The notes: a model not told the origin generated them from the sequence alone. Numbered from the stretch's first letter, positions 6,173 through 15,872 are shown. The stretch: DNA of 64,000 nucleotides from an uncultured Myxococcales bacterium (GCA_903936705.1 CAIZWN010000057.1:1-64000), one strand, 5' to 3'. Numbers and translations: made by a program.

Positions 6173-6802
6173 TCACGGAATGACGGCGCCGGTGGTCCCG
6201 TCGATCTTCTTTCGGTTGCCATCCGTGCGGCGAGTCACGAGCCACTGGTTCGTGCGGACGTCGAAGGTCAGATCGTATGCGACCTCGATCGCGTCATCTG
6301 CAAACGCTGCGGCAATGGCCTGGGCGGAATCAATCTGCGGAAACGGCTTGTCGTTTGCCGGGTCACACCCGGCGCCACCGCACGTTCCTCCCTTCAGGCA
6401 GTCGCAAAGGTTCCTGGCGACACACGCGCCAGCCGTCACGTCGAACATCAGGGCGCTGGACTCGCTGCAAAAGGCCGTCGCCCATCCCGAGGCCTGCAGA
6501 CCCGAAGGCCGCCCGGTACGCAAAATCTCGGCGCCCTGGATCGTCCCGGCCCATCGTGCGCCGGACCCGTACGCCGCGGTGGCCAATGGCAGAAGCAATT
6601 CGACCGTCGTCCTGGCAGTATCCACCGAAATAGTCGGGGCACCAGGGCACACGGACGCCGGACGCGGATCATCAACGTCCGAACAGGAAATAGGTGCAGT
6701 CACCCCTTCCGGAGGGATGTCCAAAGCCTCGCTGCCCAGACTGCTGCTGCAGGCAGCAACAGCAAGTGGCAGCAAGAAGGGCCACGATATCAGGCGACGC
6801 AT
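6173..6802 (-). CDS. lipoprotein of unknown function
   Basis: The 209-residue product has a lipoprotein signal (MRRLISWPFLLPLAVAAC). ATG 6802 follows GGAGG by seven bases. The mature part has eight or more Cys, with a cluster CVARNLCDCLKGG...CGGAGC, and a C-terminal segment VAYDLTFDVRTNQWLVTRR. I recognise no family. It lies immediately upstream of the intI remnant on the same strand and may mark the host side of the integron border. Confidence 0.7.
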   Translation of the reverse strand: MRRLISWPFLLPLAVAACSSSLGSEALDIPPEGVTAPISCSDVDDPRPASVCPGAPTISVDTARTTVELLLPLATAAYGSGARWAGTIQGAEILRTGRPSGLQASGWATAFCSESSALMFDVTAGACVARNLCDCLKGGTCGGAGCDPANDKPFPQIDSAQAIAAAFADDAIEVAYDLTFDVRTNQWLVTRRTDGNRKKIDGTTGAVIP

Positions 6803-7063
6803 CAGATGCCTCCAGGTGCCGGGCTGACCCCACAACCGGGGCCGCGCAACCGCGCCTACTGTCGGTCGGAAGTCAACTGGTGTCAACCTGAACGGCTGGC
6901 AGCCGGGACCTGGCATGATCACCCGATTCCCAATGACGCTCAGGCGCATTCAAATCATGTCGATATCCGTGTTTTTCAACGGCCGGACCATCCCAGGATT
7001 GATTTACTCCTGTTCAATTCACACAGTCCTGATGTTCATCCCTCAAAACCTTCGGGGGAACGG

Positions 7064-8263
7064 ATGATTTCCAGGAAACTCGCAATCTTCGTAGTCGTGA
7101 TCAGTTCATGCGGCTCGTGCCAGCCGACAACCACCGCTGGCGCAGGTTTCACCGACGTGTCGCCCAGGCAACTTGTCCGTTCGGAAGCCGGGTATCTGTA
7201 TGCGGTGGTCCCGACGTGTGACCTGTACCCTGCGTGCGCAGGGTCGGAAATCAGGGCCTACCGGGGAACCGAACTGCTGGGTGCCACGAAATACCAGTTG
7301 ATCGATCCCGTGAATTCCCCCAGGGACGGCGCTGTTTCAACGGCCGCGGCCCTGGATGCCAACGGATTGATCCAGGTCATCTGGATCGCCCGCAGCGGCA
7401 TGGTGCGTTCGGCTGCCATCAACACGGCCACGGACCAGTGGACCTCGATCAGGGACATCGAGGATTCCAACTGGACGGACTTTGGCCAGGGAGATCAGGG
7501 CGTGGCCCTGGCTGTCGATGCAGCCGGACGGGCCCATGCATTCTGGAACCGGCGCATCGACACTCATCTGCACATCAGGCACTCGGTGCTTGTCGGCAGA
7601 TCGTGGACGGCGCCCGAAACCGTGGATGATGTCGTGCTGACGGATCGTGGCAACGCCTGGCACCCGACTGTCGCGTTCGCCCCCGATGGAACACTGTGGC
7701 TTGCCTGGCTGCATGGCAGCGGAAACTACAAGCCCGACGGCGTGATCCGGGTCAGGGAACTATCGCCTGCAGGACGGTGGGAGGCCTCCGTCCCTATTCC
7801 GGGCGGAGCCATGACCGGCATCGACAATGGCCCGTCGATGTTGGTAACCCCTGACGGTGTGGTGCATCTGGCGTTCGGCGACACCGGCAACGTTGCCACC
7901 TATTGGTACCGGAATGCATCCGGATGGCACGGGGACCGGCAGCCCCCTCAGACGCGAACCCACAACCCCTCTCTGGGCCCCGACGGCCGTGGCGGCGTCT
8001 TTCTGTACGCTCACGGGACGGTCCCGGCGAACGATTTGGCCGGGCACGGCATGGACCTGTACTCGATGCGTCTTCCTCCTGGCGCCACCGCGGGCACCGT
8101 CGGCATCTGGGGCCCCTGGACGCGAATCTTCACGGGCAGCTTCGACAGTTCGGTAAACGCCCGCTGGGCACAGTTTTTCAACCCCTACCCTGCCCTCCTG
8201 GACCTGGCCTGGTGGTCTGATTCGTATCCGAACGTCCTGTGGATCGCGCTGAACCCGGGCTGA
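7064..8263 (+). CDS. secreted lipoprotein with sialidase/BNR-like propeller repeats
   Basis: The 399-residue product starts at ATG 7064 behind a GGGGGAA box; the long open frame to its left is not coding. Residues 1-18 form a lipoprotein-type signal (LAIFVVVISSC). Repeated blocks such as ALDANGLIQVIWIA, AVDAAGRAHAFWNR, AFAPDGTLWLAWLHG, LVTPDGVVHLAFGD and SLGPDGRGGVFLYAH look like blades of a BNR/Asp-box-type beta-propeller. The catalytic residues of sialidases are not identifiable, so it may be a binding protein rather than an enzyme. Confidence 0.7.
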   Translation: MISRKLAIFVVVISSCGSCQPTTTAGAGFTDVSPRQLVRSEAGYLYAVVPTCDLYPACAGSEIRAYRGTELLGATKYQLIDPVNSPRDGAVSTAAALDANGLIQVIWIARSGMVRSAAINTATDQWTSIRDIEDSNWTDFGQGDQGVALAVDAAGRAHAFWNRRIDTHLHIRHSVLVGRSWTAPETVDDVVLTDRGNAWHPTVAFAPDGTLWLAWLHGSGNYKPDGVIRVRELSPAGRWEASVPIPGGAMTGIDNGPSMLVTPDGVVHLAFGDTGNVATYWYRNASGWHGDRQPPQTRTHNPSLGPDGRGGVFLYAHGTVPANDLAGHGMDLYSMRLPPGATAGTVGIWGPWTRIFTGSFDSSVNARWAQFFNPYPALLDLAWWSDSYPNVLWIALNPG

Positions 8264-8392
8264 CCAATCGCCGCAGGAAGACACGTCCAGACTGTTTGCC
8301 CCTGTCGCACCGGCCTCAAGCTGCCACCGCACCTTCCCTTCCCCCGGCCTTTCGGGTAGATTCCGTCCGCGCCTATTCAGGAGATTCCCGCG

Positions 8393-9310
8393 ATGGCCGG
8401 CCCGATCCTCGCGCACAGATACCCGTCGGTCCTGGACCTGTTTGGCAACACGCCGATGGTCCCGATCCGCCGGATGAACGCGAACCCGCGTGTCGAGTTG
8501 TGGGCCAAGATCGAAGGATTCAACCCTGGAGGTTCGGTCAAGGACCGCATCGGGCGCTCGATGATCGAGGACGCCGAGGCTTCCGGCCGCCTTCAACCAG
8601 GGATGACCATACTTGAGGCGACCTCCGGCAACACCGGGATCGGCCTTGCCCTGGTTTCCGCCGTAAAGGGATACAAACTGACGTTGACGATGTCGGAAGG
8701 CGTTTCGATAGAGCGCCGAAAAATCCTGGCCGCGTACGGCGCGGAATTCGTGCTGACGCCAGCGGCAAAAGGGACCGACGGCGCGATCGAACTGGCCTAC
8801 GAAATGGCCGACAAGGAACCGGATCGCTGGGTGCTGATCGACCAGTACAACAATCCGGCGAATCCGCGCGCACACTACGAAGGGACGGCCCCCGAAATCT
8901 GGCAGCAGACAGAAGGTCGGGTCACCCACTTCGTGGCCGCGATGGGCACGACCGGGACGGTCATGGGATGCTCGAAAAGACTGAAGGAATTCAATCCCGC
9001 GATCCGCGTGACCGCCGTTGAACCGTACCTTGGCCACAAGATTCAAGGACTGAAAAGCCTGAAGGAAGCGTACGTCCCCGGGATATTCGACCGGAAACTG
9101 GTGGACGAAAAGGTCAATGTCGCCGACGAGGACGCCTTTTCCACCTGCCGGAGAACGGCACGAGAAGAGGGCCTTCTGGTCGGCATGAGCAGTGGCGCGG
9201 CGCTGTTCGCGGCGCTGGATCTGGCGGCCAGGCTGGAGGAAGGCGTGATCGTCGTGATCCTGCCGGACTTCGGCGAGCGATACCTGTCGACAACCCTGTT
9301 CACGGCGTGA
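8393..9310 (+). CDS. cysK: cysteine synthase (O-acetylserine sulfhydrylase family)
   Basis: This is a 305-residue PLP enzyme making cysteine from O-acetylserine (or a related activated serine) and sulfide. Visible motifs are the PLP lysine in NPGGSVKDR, the substrate loop EATSGNTGIG, the phosphate-binding GTTGT and the C-terminal GMSSGAALFA. Length is normal for CysK/CysM. Four bases separate it from cysS, an operon that links making cysteine to charging tRNA with it. Members of the family also include cystathionine beta-synthase cores, so the sulfur donor is inferred. Confidence 0.9.
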   Translation: MAGPILAHRYPSVLDLFGNTPMVPIRRMNANPRVELWAKIEGFNPGGSVKDRIGRSMIEDAEASGRLQPGMTILEATSGNTGIGLALVSAVKGYKLTLTMSEGVSIERRKILAAYGAEFVLTPAAKGTDGAIELAYEMADKEPDRWVLIDQYNNPANPRAHYEGTAPEIWQQTEGRVTHFVAAMGTTGTVMGCSKRLKEFNPAIRVTAVEPYLGHKIQGLKSLKEAYVPGIFDRKLVDEKVNVADEDAFSTCRRTAREEGLLVGMSSGAALFAALDLAARLEEGVIVVILPDFGERYLSTTLFTA

Positions 9311-9314
9311 ATAC

Positions 9315-10730
9315 ATGCTGCGGCTTTACAACACACTGACGCGCTGCAAGGAATGGTTCCGCCCAGCCGTCGAGGGCCGGGTTGGCATCTACACCTGCGG
9401 CCCAACCCTGCACGACCACGCCCACGTCGGCCTGATCCGACGCCTGCTGGCCGTTGACATGCTGAAGCGGCTGCTGATGCACGAAGGCTATCAGGTCCGC
9501 CATATCGTCAACCTGACCGACGTCGACGACAAGACCATCGCGGAATCGGCGCGACGCGGCGTCCGACTGGACGAACTGACCGGCCTGTACGCGACCGAGT
9601 TCTTCGAGGACGTCGCCACGCTGCGAATGTTCCCGGCCGATCACTACCCGCGCGCATCCGAACACGTCGAAGACATGGTGGCCATGACGCGCAAGCTGGT
9701 CGATGCCGGCCTGGCCTACGAGATGCAGCGATCGGTGTACTACGACATCAGCCGCTTCCCTGGCTACGGGCGCCTGTCGAAGATCGACCTGAAGGGCGTC
9801 AAGGCCGGTGCCACCGTCGAACTGGACTACTACGAAAAGGACCACCCCGGCGACTTCACGGTCATGAGGCGTTCGGACCTGGCCGAACTGCGTCGACGCA
9901 TCTCGTGGGCCACCGACTGGGGCCAGGTTCGGCCTGGATGGCACATCGAGTGCGCGGCGATGGCGCGAAAGTACCTGGGCGACACCTTCGACATTCACAC
10001 CAGCGGACAGGATCTGGCCTTTCCGCACAACGAGAACGAGAACGCCCTGTGCGAAGGTCTGACCGGCAAGCCCATGGCCAGGTACTGGATGCATTCTGGC
10101 CTGATCAAGCGCGACGGCCGCAAGATGTCTCGATCGGCTGGGTCGGCGGTGACGTTGCGAGATCTGGTTGGACGCGGCTACACCGGCAGCCAGGTCCGCT
10201 GGTTCCTGCTGGGAATCCATTACCGCCGACCGCTGGATTTCGGCTTCGATGCCCTGGACACGGCATGCCGCGAGTTGGCACGCCTTGACGACCTGATACG
10301 AAACCTGCGCCTGGTGGCACTCACAGCCGGGCAGGAAAAGGAGATTGACGATCTGGTCGTCGCGACCGATCGCGCTTTCTTCACCGCCATGAGGGACGAC
10401 TTGAACCTGCCCCGGGCGAAGGCTGCCCTTTTCGACCTGGTAAAGGTTGCAAACGGGCACATTGCCGACGGCACAATCAGCCAGTACGGCGCCCAACTGG
10501 CGCTGGACTTCCTGTACAGGGCCGACCGCGTCCTGGCGGTGATGGACTTCAGCGCGGGCCCTGCTGCCGACGCGGGAATTGACGCTCTGCTGGCAGAACG
10601 CGACGCAGCGCGTCAAGCAGGTGACTATTCCAGAGCGGACGAGATCCGCCTGGAACTGGCCGTCCTGGGGGTCGCCGTCGAAGACACCCCGGGGGGGGCA
10701 AGAATCCGGACACGAACTAGGCCCTCCTGA
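9315..10730 (+). CDS. cysS: cysteinyl-tRNA synthetase
   Basis: The 471-residue class I synthetase charges tRNA-Cys. It shows the HIGH-type box in TCGPTLHDHAHVG, the zinc ligands (C in TCGPT, C in WHIECAAMA, H and E in FPHNENE) and the KMSKS loop as KMSRS. FPHNENE replaces the more common FPHHENE, leaving the proposed ligands intact. The anticodon-binding part is present and length is normal. The gene follows cysK by 4 bp without a clear ribosome site, so coupling is likely. Confidence 0.93.
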   Translation: MLRLYNTLTRCKEWFRPAVEGRVGIYTCGPTLHDHAHVGLIRRLLAVDMLKRLLMHEGYQVRHIVNLTDVDDKTIAESARRGVRLDELTGLYATEFFEDVATLRMFPADHYPRASEHVEDMVAMTRKLVDAGLAYEMQRSVYYDISRFPGYGRLSKIDLKGVKAGATVELDYYEKDHPGDFTVMRRSDLAELRRRISWATDWGQVRPGWHIECAAMARKYLGDTFDIHTSGQDLAFPHNENENALCEGLTGKPMARYWMHSGLIKRDGRKMSRSAGSAVTLRDLVGRGYTGSQVRWFLLGIHYRRPLDFGFDALDTACRELARLDDLIRNLRLVALTAGQEKEIDDLVVATDRAFFTAMRDDLNLPRAKAALFDLVKVANGHIADGTISQYGAQLALDFLYRADRVLAVMDFSAGPAADAGIDALLAERDAARQAGDYSRADEIRLELAVLGVAVEDTPGGARIRTRTRPS

Positions 10731-10867
10731 CGGCCATGACGATCTCGGCCATGGATGTAGAATCTTTCTTCTAACATCTTGTTTTGCTTGCGTCATTTTT
10801 CGACAGGCCAACTTGACTACCTTTTCCAAGGGTGTCAAAAACAGGCTAAATCAAGGAAGGAGCCTTT

Positions 10868-11089
10868 ATGGGTTTTTGGGAGGATCCACGAATGCGAGTG
10901 CCGGGCAACGTTGCTGTCGTCCTGGGCCAGGTCGCGGTCGGAATCAGCGAGCGGGTGGTCGAGATTGCGGTTGGCAGCGGGCTGGCCCTGGTTGCCGTCG
11001 GCACCGGCCACCTGCTGCTTGATCAGGCCTGCCCCGACCTTGGAGACGAGACTTCAGCCCGGCCCCGATTTCACGATCTCGCCGCCTGA
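10868..11089 (+). CDS. small hypothetical protein
   Basis: This 73-codon frame has a strong ribosome site: AGGAAGGAG followed by six bases and ATG. The product (MGFWEDPRMRVPGNVAVVLG...) has an amphipathic to hydrophobic middle, VGSGLALVAVGTGHLLL, which could be a short membrane segment. No family is recognised. It lies alone between cysS and the cyclase gene on the other strand. The ribosome site is the main support; composition alone would be neutral. Confidence 0.45.
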   Translation: MGFWEDPRMRVPGNVAVVLGQVAVGISERVVEIAVGSGLALVAVGTGHLLLDQACPDLGDETSARPRFHDLAA

Positions 11090-11166
11090 CGACTGTCGCA
11101 AACAAGCCGATCCTGCCGCGAATTTTCCGGCCAGCCGTCTTTACCCGCGCAAACGACGTCCACCAA

Positions 11167-11808
11167 TCAGACGTCCTCGGACATCGACTCCAGCAGCACC
11201 CTGGCCGGGGCGCCATCGGCCCCCTGGACCTTTAGAGGCAGGCACAAAAGCCGGTACGAACCTGGCGTCACGTCCGCCAGGTCAAGCCCCTCGATGATCC
11301 AGGTTCCAGCCTCCAGCAGAATTCGGTGGGTTTCCAGGCCGTCAGACAGGCGCCCGACGGACAGCGAATCAACCCCTACCAGCGCCACCCCGCGTGCCGC
11401 AAGAAAGCTGGCCGCATCCGCCGTCAAGGCAACGAAATCGTCGTCGAAACGGTTGCGCAACACCTGCCGATCAGAGTTGCGCGTCCGCAGCAGCAGTCGA
11501 TCTCCCGCCTGAAGGTCGAACGGGAGAAGATGGCAGACGTCCACGACGGGCGAGTCCGCGATTCCAACGACCCGACAAGGCCCTACCAGCATTTCCAGAG
11601 GCGCAGCATCAACCGCCAGGCCGCCTGACAGCAAATGCGCCGGGGCATCAACGTGGGTGCCGGCGTGCGAGGACATCGACAGACGCGACACCGAGGCCGG
11701 ATCGCCACGCTGGATGGATTCTACGGGTTCGCAGCAGAATTCCGGGTCACCAGGCCATCCTGTCATTCCGGCGCGAAGGGACATCGACACGTCGATCAGG
11801 TTGCGCAT
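11167..11808 (-). CDS. cyclase / kynurenine formamidase-like metal hydrolase
   Basis: The 213-residue protein belongs to the putative cyclase family (KynB-like). The metal-binding signature HAGTHVDAPAHL is intact. ATG 11808 follows GAGGGGG; the open frame extends further upstream but without a ribosome site. KynB hydrolyses N-formylkynurenine, but many family members act on other amides or lactones, and no other tryptophan catabolism gene is nearby. It is transcribed away from the ADP-dependent kinase across 166 bp. Confidence 0.8.
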   Translation of the reverse strand: MRNLIDVSMSLRAGMTGWPGDPEFCCEPVESIQRGDPASVSRLSMSSHAGTHVDAPAHLLSGGLAVDAAPLEMLVGPCRVVGIADSPVVDVCHLLPFDLQAGDRLLLRTRNSDRQVLRNRFDDDFVALTADAASFLAARGVALVGVDSLSVGRLSDGLETHRILLEAGTWIIEGLDLADVTPGSYRLLCLPLKVQGADGAPARVLLESMSEDV

Positions 11809-11974
11809 CAAGGTCCCCCTCGAACCAGCCATCGGCGGCCCATCCCGCAAGTTCCGCAGTTGCCACGAGTCAGCGTACCGGGCAGGGATTTGCGGGTCAA
11901 GGCGGCACAACACCTCCTTCCCAACTCCCGCCTTGCGTGCGACCATCCGGCGCGATCTTGTTGGGGAAGGTGCC

Positions 11975-13399
11975 ATGACTGACAGCGAACTCAAGACGGC
12001 CTGGCGCGGCAACTACAGCGAGGTCGAGGCATCGCTGGCGATGATCGGCGACTGCGGGCGCGTCGTGGCGGCATTCAACGCCAATATCGACGCCGTCGTG
12101 AAGGTGTCCGGAAGCCGGATGGCCCAACTTGTGGCCGCGACCGGACTGGTCCAGACGGCCTTTGATAACGTTCTACCCCGCGCGATTCGTTCGCCGGCCG
12201 ACCTTGTTCGTGGGCTGCTGCGCTGCTTTTCCCAAGGCATCGCCGAGGAATGGTTGATCGAGGATGAAGCTGTGTTCGCCTGGGCGCGAGACCATGTCGG
12301 CTGGGACCGCATGCAGATGGGCGGGCAGGCTGGAATCGTTGCCAACGCGATGGCTCTGTGCGGCGTGCAGGATGTCCTGGTTCACTGCGCCTCGCTGCCG
12401 GCCGATCAGGCGCGCCTGTTCCTGGACCTGCCCAACCTGCGTTCCACCGGATCCGATAGCGAACTGGCAAAGGCCCATGACATCGTGCGCAACGATTCTC
12501 CGATGGTCCACTGGATCCTGGAATTCGACGGCGGCGACGTCCTGCGGTTGCCGGGTCGGGATGTGACCTGCCCCAAGTCGAACCGCTTCATCGCGACATA
12601 CGACCCGATGAACCTGGGGCTGCGCGTGGACGAGGCTTTCCAGCGACAGGCCTCCAGTCTGCCAGTCGACCTGGTCGTCCTGTCCGGCTACCACCTTCTG
12701 ACCGAGACGCTGCCCGACGGCGGAAAGGGCGCCGATCGTGTGGACGCGTCGATGGAAGCCGTGCTGGCCTGGCGGGCGACGAACCCGGACTGCCTGCTGC
12801 ACCTGGAGATCGCCTCCACGCAGGACCGTGCCGTGCGCCGGCACATACTGGAAGGGCCGGCCAGGAAGGTGGACAGCATCGGGCTGAACGAGCGCGAGAC
12901 GATCGACCTGCTGGAACTGCTGGGCGACGATGAACTGGTCGCCACCTGCAACCGCGAGGCGCGGGCCGATCACATGTTACAGGCCTTGCTGCGCCTGTTC
13001 CGTCATACGGGATGCCCGCGACTGCAACTGCACATGTACGGGTTGTACCTCACTGTCCAGCAGAAGGGTTTCCGGATCTCGCCGGCCGCGAACCGCCGTG
13101 GCATGCAGGTGGCGGCCGTAGTCGCCGCCGGGAAGGCCGGCACGGGCGCACTGGAGGACCGGTCGGCCCTCCTTTGGGCAAAAGAACGTGACGTGTCGGA
13201 CATCGGTCTGACCGAGCTGAAAAGGCTGGCCTACCGCATCGGGCTTGCATGGGGGCGCAGCGACATCGTGACCACCGGGATCTTCAATGGGCCCGACTTC
13301 GACATCATTGCCGTCCCGACGATCCTGGTCGAGCACCCCGTGACGCTGGTGGGCATGGGTGACACCATTTCGTCCGTCTCGCTGGTGGCGGCACGCTAG
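11975..13399 (+). CDS. ADP-dependent sugar kinase (ADP-PFK/ADP-glucokinase family)
   Basis: The 474-residue protein carries the full motif set of the ADP-dependent phosphofructokinase/glucokinase family, a ribokinase-fold group best known from archaea and animal ADPGK: FNANIDA (34-40), MGGQAGIVAN (about 115), HLEIAS, SIGLNERE, and the catalytic GMGDTIS near the C-terminus, where D is the general base. It should phosphorylate glucose or fructose-6-phosphate with ADP giving AMP; the substrate cannot be told. ATG 11975 follows GGGGAAGG closely. Bacterial members are uncommon; the gene is GC-matched to its neighbours, giving no sign of recent transfer. Confidence 0.85.
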   Translation: MTDSELKTAWRGNYSEVEASLAMIGDCGRVVAAFNANIDAVVKVSGSRMAQLVAATGLVQTAFDNVLPRAIRSPADLVRGLLRCFSQGIAEEWLIEDEAVFAWARDHVGWDRMQMGGQAGIVANAMALCGVQDVLVHCASLPADQARLFLDLPNLRSTGSDSELAKAHDIVRNDSPMVHWILEFDGGDVLRLPGRDVTCPKSNRFIATYDPMNLGLRVDEAFQRQASSLPVDLVVLSGYHLLTETLPDGGKGADRVDASMEAVLAWRATNPDCLLHLEIASTQDRAVRRHILEGPARKVDSIGLNERETIDLLELLGDDELVATCNREARADHMLQALLRLFRHTGCPRLQLHMYGLYLTVQQKGFRISPAANRRGMQVAAVVAAGKAGTGALEDRSALLWAKERDVSDIGLTELKRLAYRIGLAWGRSDIVTTGIFNGPDFDIIAVPTILVEHPVTLVGMGDTISSVSLVAAR

Positions 13400-13433
13400 G
13401 CATCGTCGTGCCTTGGCAGAAACTGCCCGAAGC

Positions 13434-15605
13434 CTATAGCCGATTGTCCAGTCCCTTCGCCGACAGCGAAATGCGCCGCCGCGGCAGGTCCACGGACAGT
13501 ACGCGAACCTTCAGGCGCATACCGGGACGAGCGACCTCCGATGGCTGACGCACGAAGCGATCGGCCAGTTCGGAAACGTGCACCAGACCGTCCTGGTGGA
13601 CACCGATATCAACGAATGCGCCAAAGGCCGTCACATTCGTCACCGCGCCTTCAAGCTCCATTCCAGGCGCCAGGTCGTCGATTGTCCGGACGTCGTCCCG
13701 GAAGTGAGGCGCCTCGAACTCGCGCCGCGGGTCGCGCCCGGGCTTCTTCAGTTCAGCGGCAATGTCGCGAAGAGTCGGCTGGCCTACGTCGCCACCGGTA
13801 TAACGAGACAGGTCGATGCGATCCACGGTGGCGGCACTGCCAACCAGTGCCTGCAGGGGCACGCCCATGTCATGCGCCATCCGTTCCACCAGCGCGTACC
13901 GTTCAGGGTGCACCGCCGAACCATCCAGAGGGTGCGTCCCGCCCCGCACGCGCAGGAAGCCGGCCGCCTGCTCGAAAGTGCGAGGTCCCAGCCGCGGCAC
14001 AGCCAACAGGTCCTTGCGCGACTTGAAGCCACCTCGCCGATCACGCTCGGCAACTATGGCCTTCCCGAGGGCCGGCCCTATGCCGGCAACGTAGGCCAGG
14101 AGGGCCGCCGAGGCGGTGTTCAACTCGACACCTACGCCGTTGACGCAATCCCCCACGACCTCGTCCAGCCGACGCTTCAGCAGGCCGTCGGCAACATCGT
14201 GCTGATACTGCCCGACGCCAATCGATCGCGGATCGACCTTGACCATATCGGCCAGCGGATCCTGCAGGCGGCGCGCAATGTGGATGGCCCCCCGCACCGT
14301 CAGGTCCAGCTGGGGAAACTCCTCGCGGGCAATGTCCGACGCGCTGTAAACGCTTGCGCCGGACTCGCTGACGGGCACGACCATCACGTCACCAAGGCCT
14401 GCCGCCGCCAGAACCTCCCTCGCGAAAGATTCCGTCTCGCGCCCCGCGGTACCTGTGCCAACCGCGATGGCGTCGGGCCGATGCTGGCGCACGAAGGCCA
14501 CGAAATCAACGCTGGCGCGGCTGGCCGAGGCGTCACCCGAGTGCGGATACACGGTCACGTGCCCAAGGAAGGCGCCCCGGGCATCCACGGCGGCGCACTT
14601 GCAGCCGGTGCGCAGGCCAGGATCCACCCCTACTACCGCCCGTTCACCGAACGGGGGAGCCAGCAGCAGTTCCCTCAGGTTCGAAGCGAATACCTCGACT
14701 GCGTCCCGTTCCGAACGGTCGGCGACCTCACCCAGGATCTCCCCGTCCACAGCAGGCCGCACCAGTCGATGAAACCCGTCCTCGACAGCCGACGCCAGTT
14801 CCTCGGCGAACGGTGAACGGCGGTCCAGTCCCATCCGTGTCCTGGTCCATTCCACCAGCGGGGCGTCGTCGCACTCCAATTTCACGCGCAGCAGGCCCTC
14901 GGCCTCCCCGCGACGCACCGCCAGGTACCGATGGGACGGCAGTCTGGCCAGCCCCTCGCGATAGTCGTAGTACCCCTCGAAACGTGTCGGACCGGTGATC
15001 TTCGACTTGATGGCCTCGGACCGCAGGACACCACGATCGCGCAGGGATTCCCGCACCCTGGACCGCACATCGGCCCGATCAGCCGCGACCTCTGCCGCGA
15101 TATCACGCGCGCCAGCCAGCGCCGCGTCCACGTCCGCGACCCCTTTCTCCTGGTCAACAAACGCCCCGGCTTCGGCCCGCGGATCGCCGGTACGAGGCTG
15201 CGCCAAAATACGCGCAGCCAAAGGCTCCAGGCCCCTTTCGCGCGCCATCCCCGCCCGCGTCCGCCGCTTGGGACGAAACGGCAGGTATAAGTCCTCCAGC
15301 GCAGCCTTGGTTGCGCATGCCATCAGGGCGGCCCTCAGTTCCTGGGTCAGCTTGCCCTGCCCTTCGATCGACTCGATGATGGCCCGGCGACGCTTGTCCA
15401 GTTCGACCAGGATCTCGCGACGTTCCTCGATCGCCCGAATCGCCACCTCGTCCAGGCCCCCCGTCACTTCCTTCCGATATCTGGCCATGAACGGGACCGT
15501 CGCGCCCTCGTCCAGCAGGCGCAGGACGGCTGCCACCTGGGCGAGTGGCAGACGCAGCTCGGCCGCAAGCAGCGGGCCCGGATCGAAAAGGGCGGGATCT
15601 GACAT
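13434..15605 (-). CDS. tex: Tex-family RNA-binding transcription accessory protein
   Basis: The 723-residue protein has the Tex domain order: helical N-terminal domain (LARQ-type start, FMARYRKEVTGGLDE), YqgF/RNase H-like domain (VVGVDPGLRTGCKCA), helix-hairpin-helix segment (VAGIGPALGKAIV) and C-terminal S1 domain (GMELEGAVTNVTAFGAFVDI). Tex binds nucleic acid in the cytoplasm and affects transcription and RNA fate. ATG 15605 lies eight bases after GGAG. Length is slightly short of the usual 750-780 residues but all domains are present. Confidence 0.93.
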   Translation of the reverse strand: MSDPALFDPGPLLAAELRLPLAQVAAVLRLLDEGATVPFMARYRKEVTGGLDEVAIRAIEERREILVELDKRRRAIIESIEGQGKLTQELRAALMACATKAALEDLYLPFRPKRRTRAGMARERGLEPLAARILAQPRTGDPRAEAGAFVDQEKGVADVDAALAGARDIAAEVAADRADVRSRVRESLRDRGVLRSEAIKSKITGPTRFEGYYDYREGLARLPSHRYLAVRRGEAEGLLRVKLECDDAPLVEWTRTRMGLDRRSPFAEELASAVEDGFHRLVRPAVDGEILGEVADRSERDAVEVFASNLRELLLAPPFGERAVVGVDPGLRTGCKCAAVDARGAFLGHVTVYPHSGDASASRASVDFVAFVRQHRPDAIAVGTGTAGRETESFAREVLAAAGLGDVMVVPVSESGASVYSASDIAREEFPQLDLTVRGAIHIARRLQDPLADMVKVDPRSIGVGQYQHDVADGLLKRRLDEVVGDCVNGVGVELNTASAALLAYVAGIGPALGKAIVAERDRRGGFKSRKDLLAVPRLGPRTFEQAAGFLRVRGGTHPLDGSAVHPERYALVERMAHDMGVPLQALVGSAATVDRIDLSRYTGGDVGQPTLRDIAAELKKPGRDPRREFEAPHFRDDVRTIDDLAPGMELEGAVTNVTAFGAFVDIGVHQDGLVHVSELADRFVRQPSEVARPGMRLKVRVLSVDLPRRRISLSAKGLDNRL

Positions 15606-15833
15606 TGGCGGACTCCGGTTTACCGGGGCCGAGAATGCCTGCTGGCTGGCGACCGGTCAAGGCGATGCTGTCACGGTGCCCCTGTTGCAAACAGGCCGCA
15701 ACAGCAACGATCACGTTGGAAACGCACGATCCTGCAAGCCATCCGCAAGTATTCTTGTCACCGGTCACGCGCGACAACGATAGGCAGTCGATACAAGGGA
15801 ATCACATTCCTGAATCCAAGCCCGTCCCGTCCA

Positions 15834-15863
15834 TTGACGGAGACACCGCCGATAGTCTATTCT
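15834..15863 (+). promoter_or_regulatory. sigma-70-type promoter directly before purM
   Basis: TTGACG (15834) and TATTCT (15858) are separated by 18 bases. Transcription would start near 15870, only about three bases before the purM ATG at 15873, and no Shine-Dalgarno sequence precedes that ATG. The purM message is thus probably leaderless or nearly so. Confidence 0.5.
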
Positions 15864-15872
15864 CCGCGCCCG

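Noticed and set aside
5900-7060. Long + strand open frame continuing into the propeller lipoprotein
   Set aside because: It runs antisense through the intI remnant and a lipoprotein gene with a good ribosome site; the real start is at 7064 with a signal peptide.
7760-9316. 518-codon minus-strand frame opposite cysK and the propeller protein
   Set aside because: It is a high-GC shadow with no domain, and the + strand genes have clear families and ribosome sites.
10680-10760. Terminator after cysS
   Set aside because: GGCCATGACG and GGCCATGG near 10733-10755 are direct, not inverted, repeats, so no stem forms.
9300-10838. 512-codon minus-strand frame opposite cysS
   Set aside because: It mirrors cysS codon positions and has no recognisable family.
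13578-14816. 412-codon + strand frame opposite tex
   Set aside because: It is antisense to a full-length conserved gene and rich in His/Arg/Gly as expected for a shadow.
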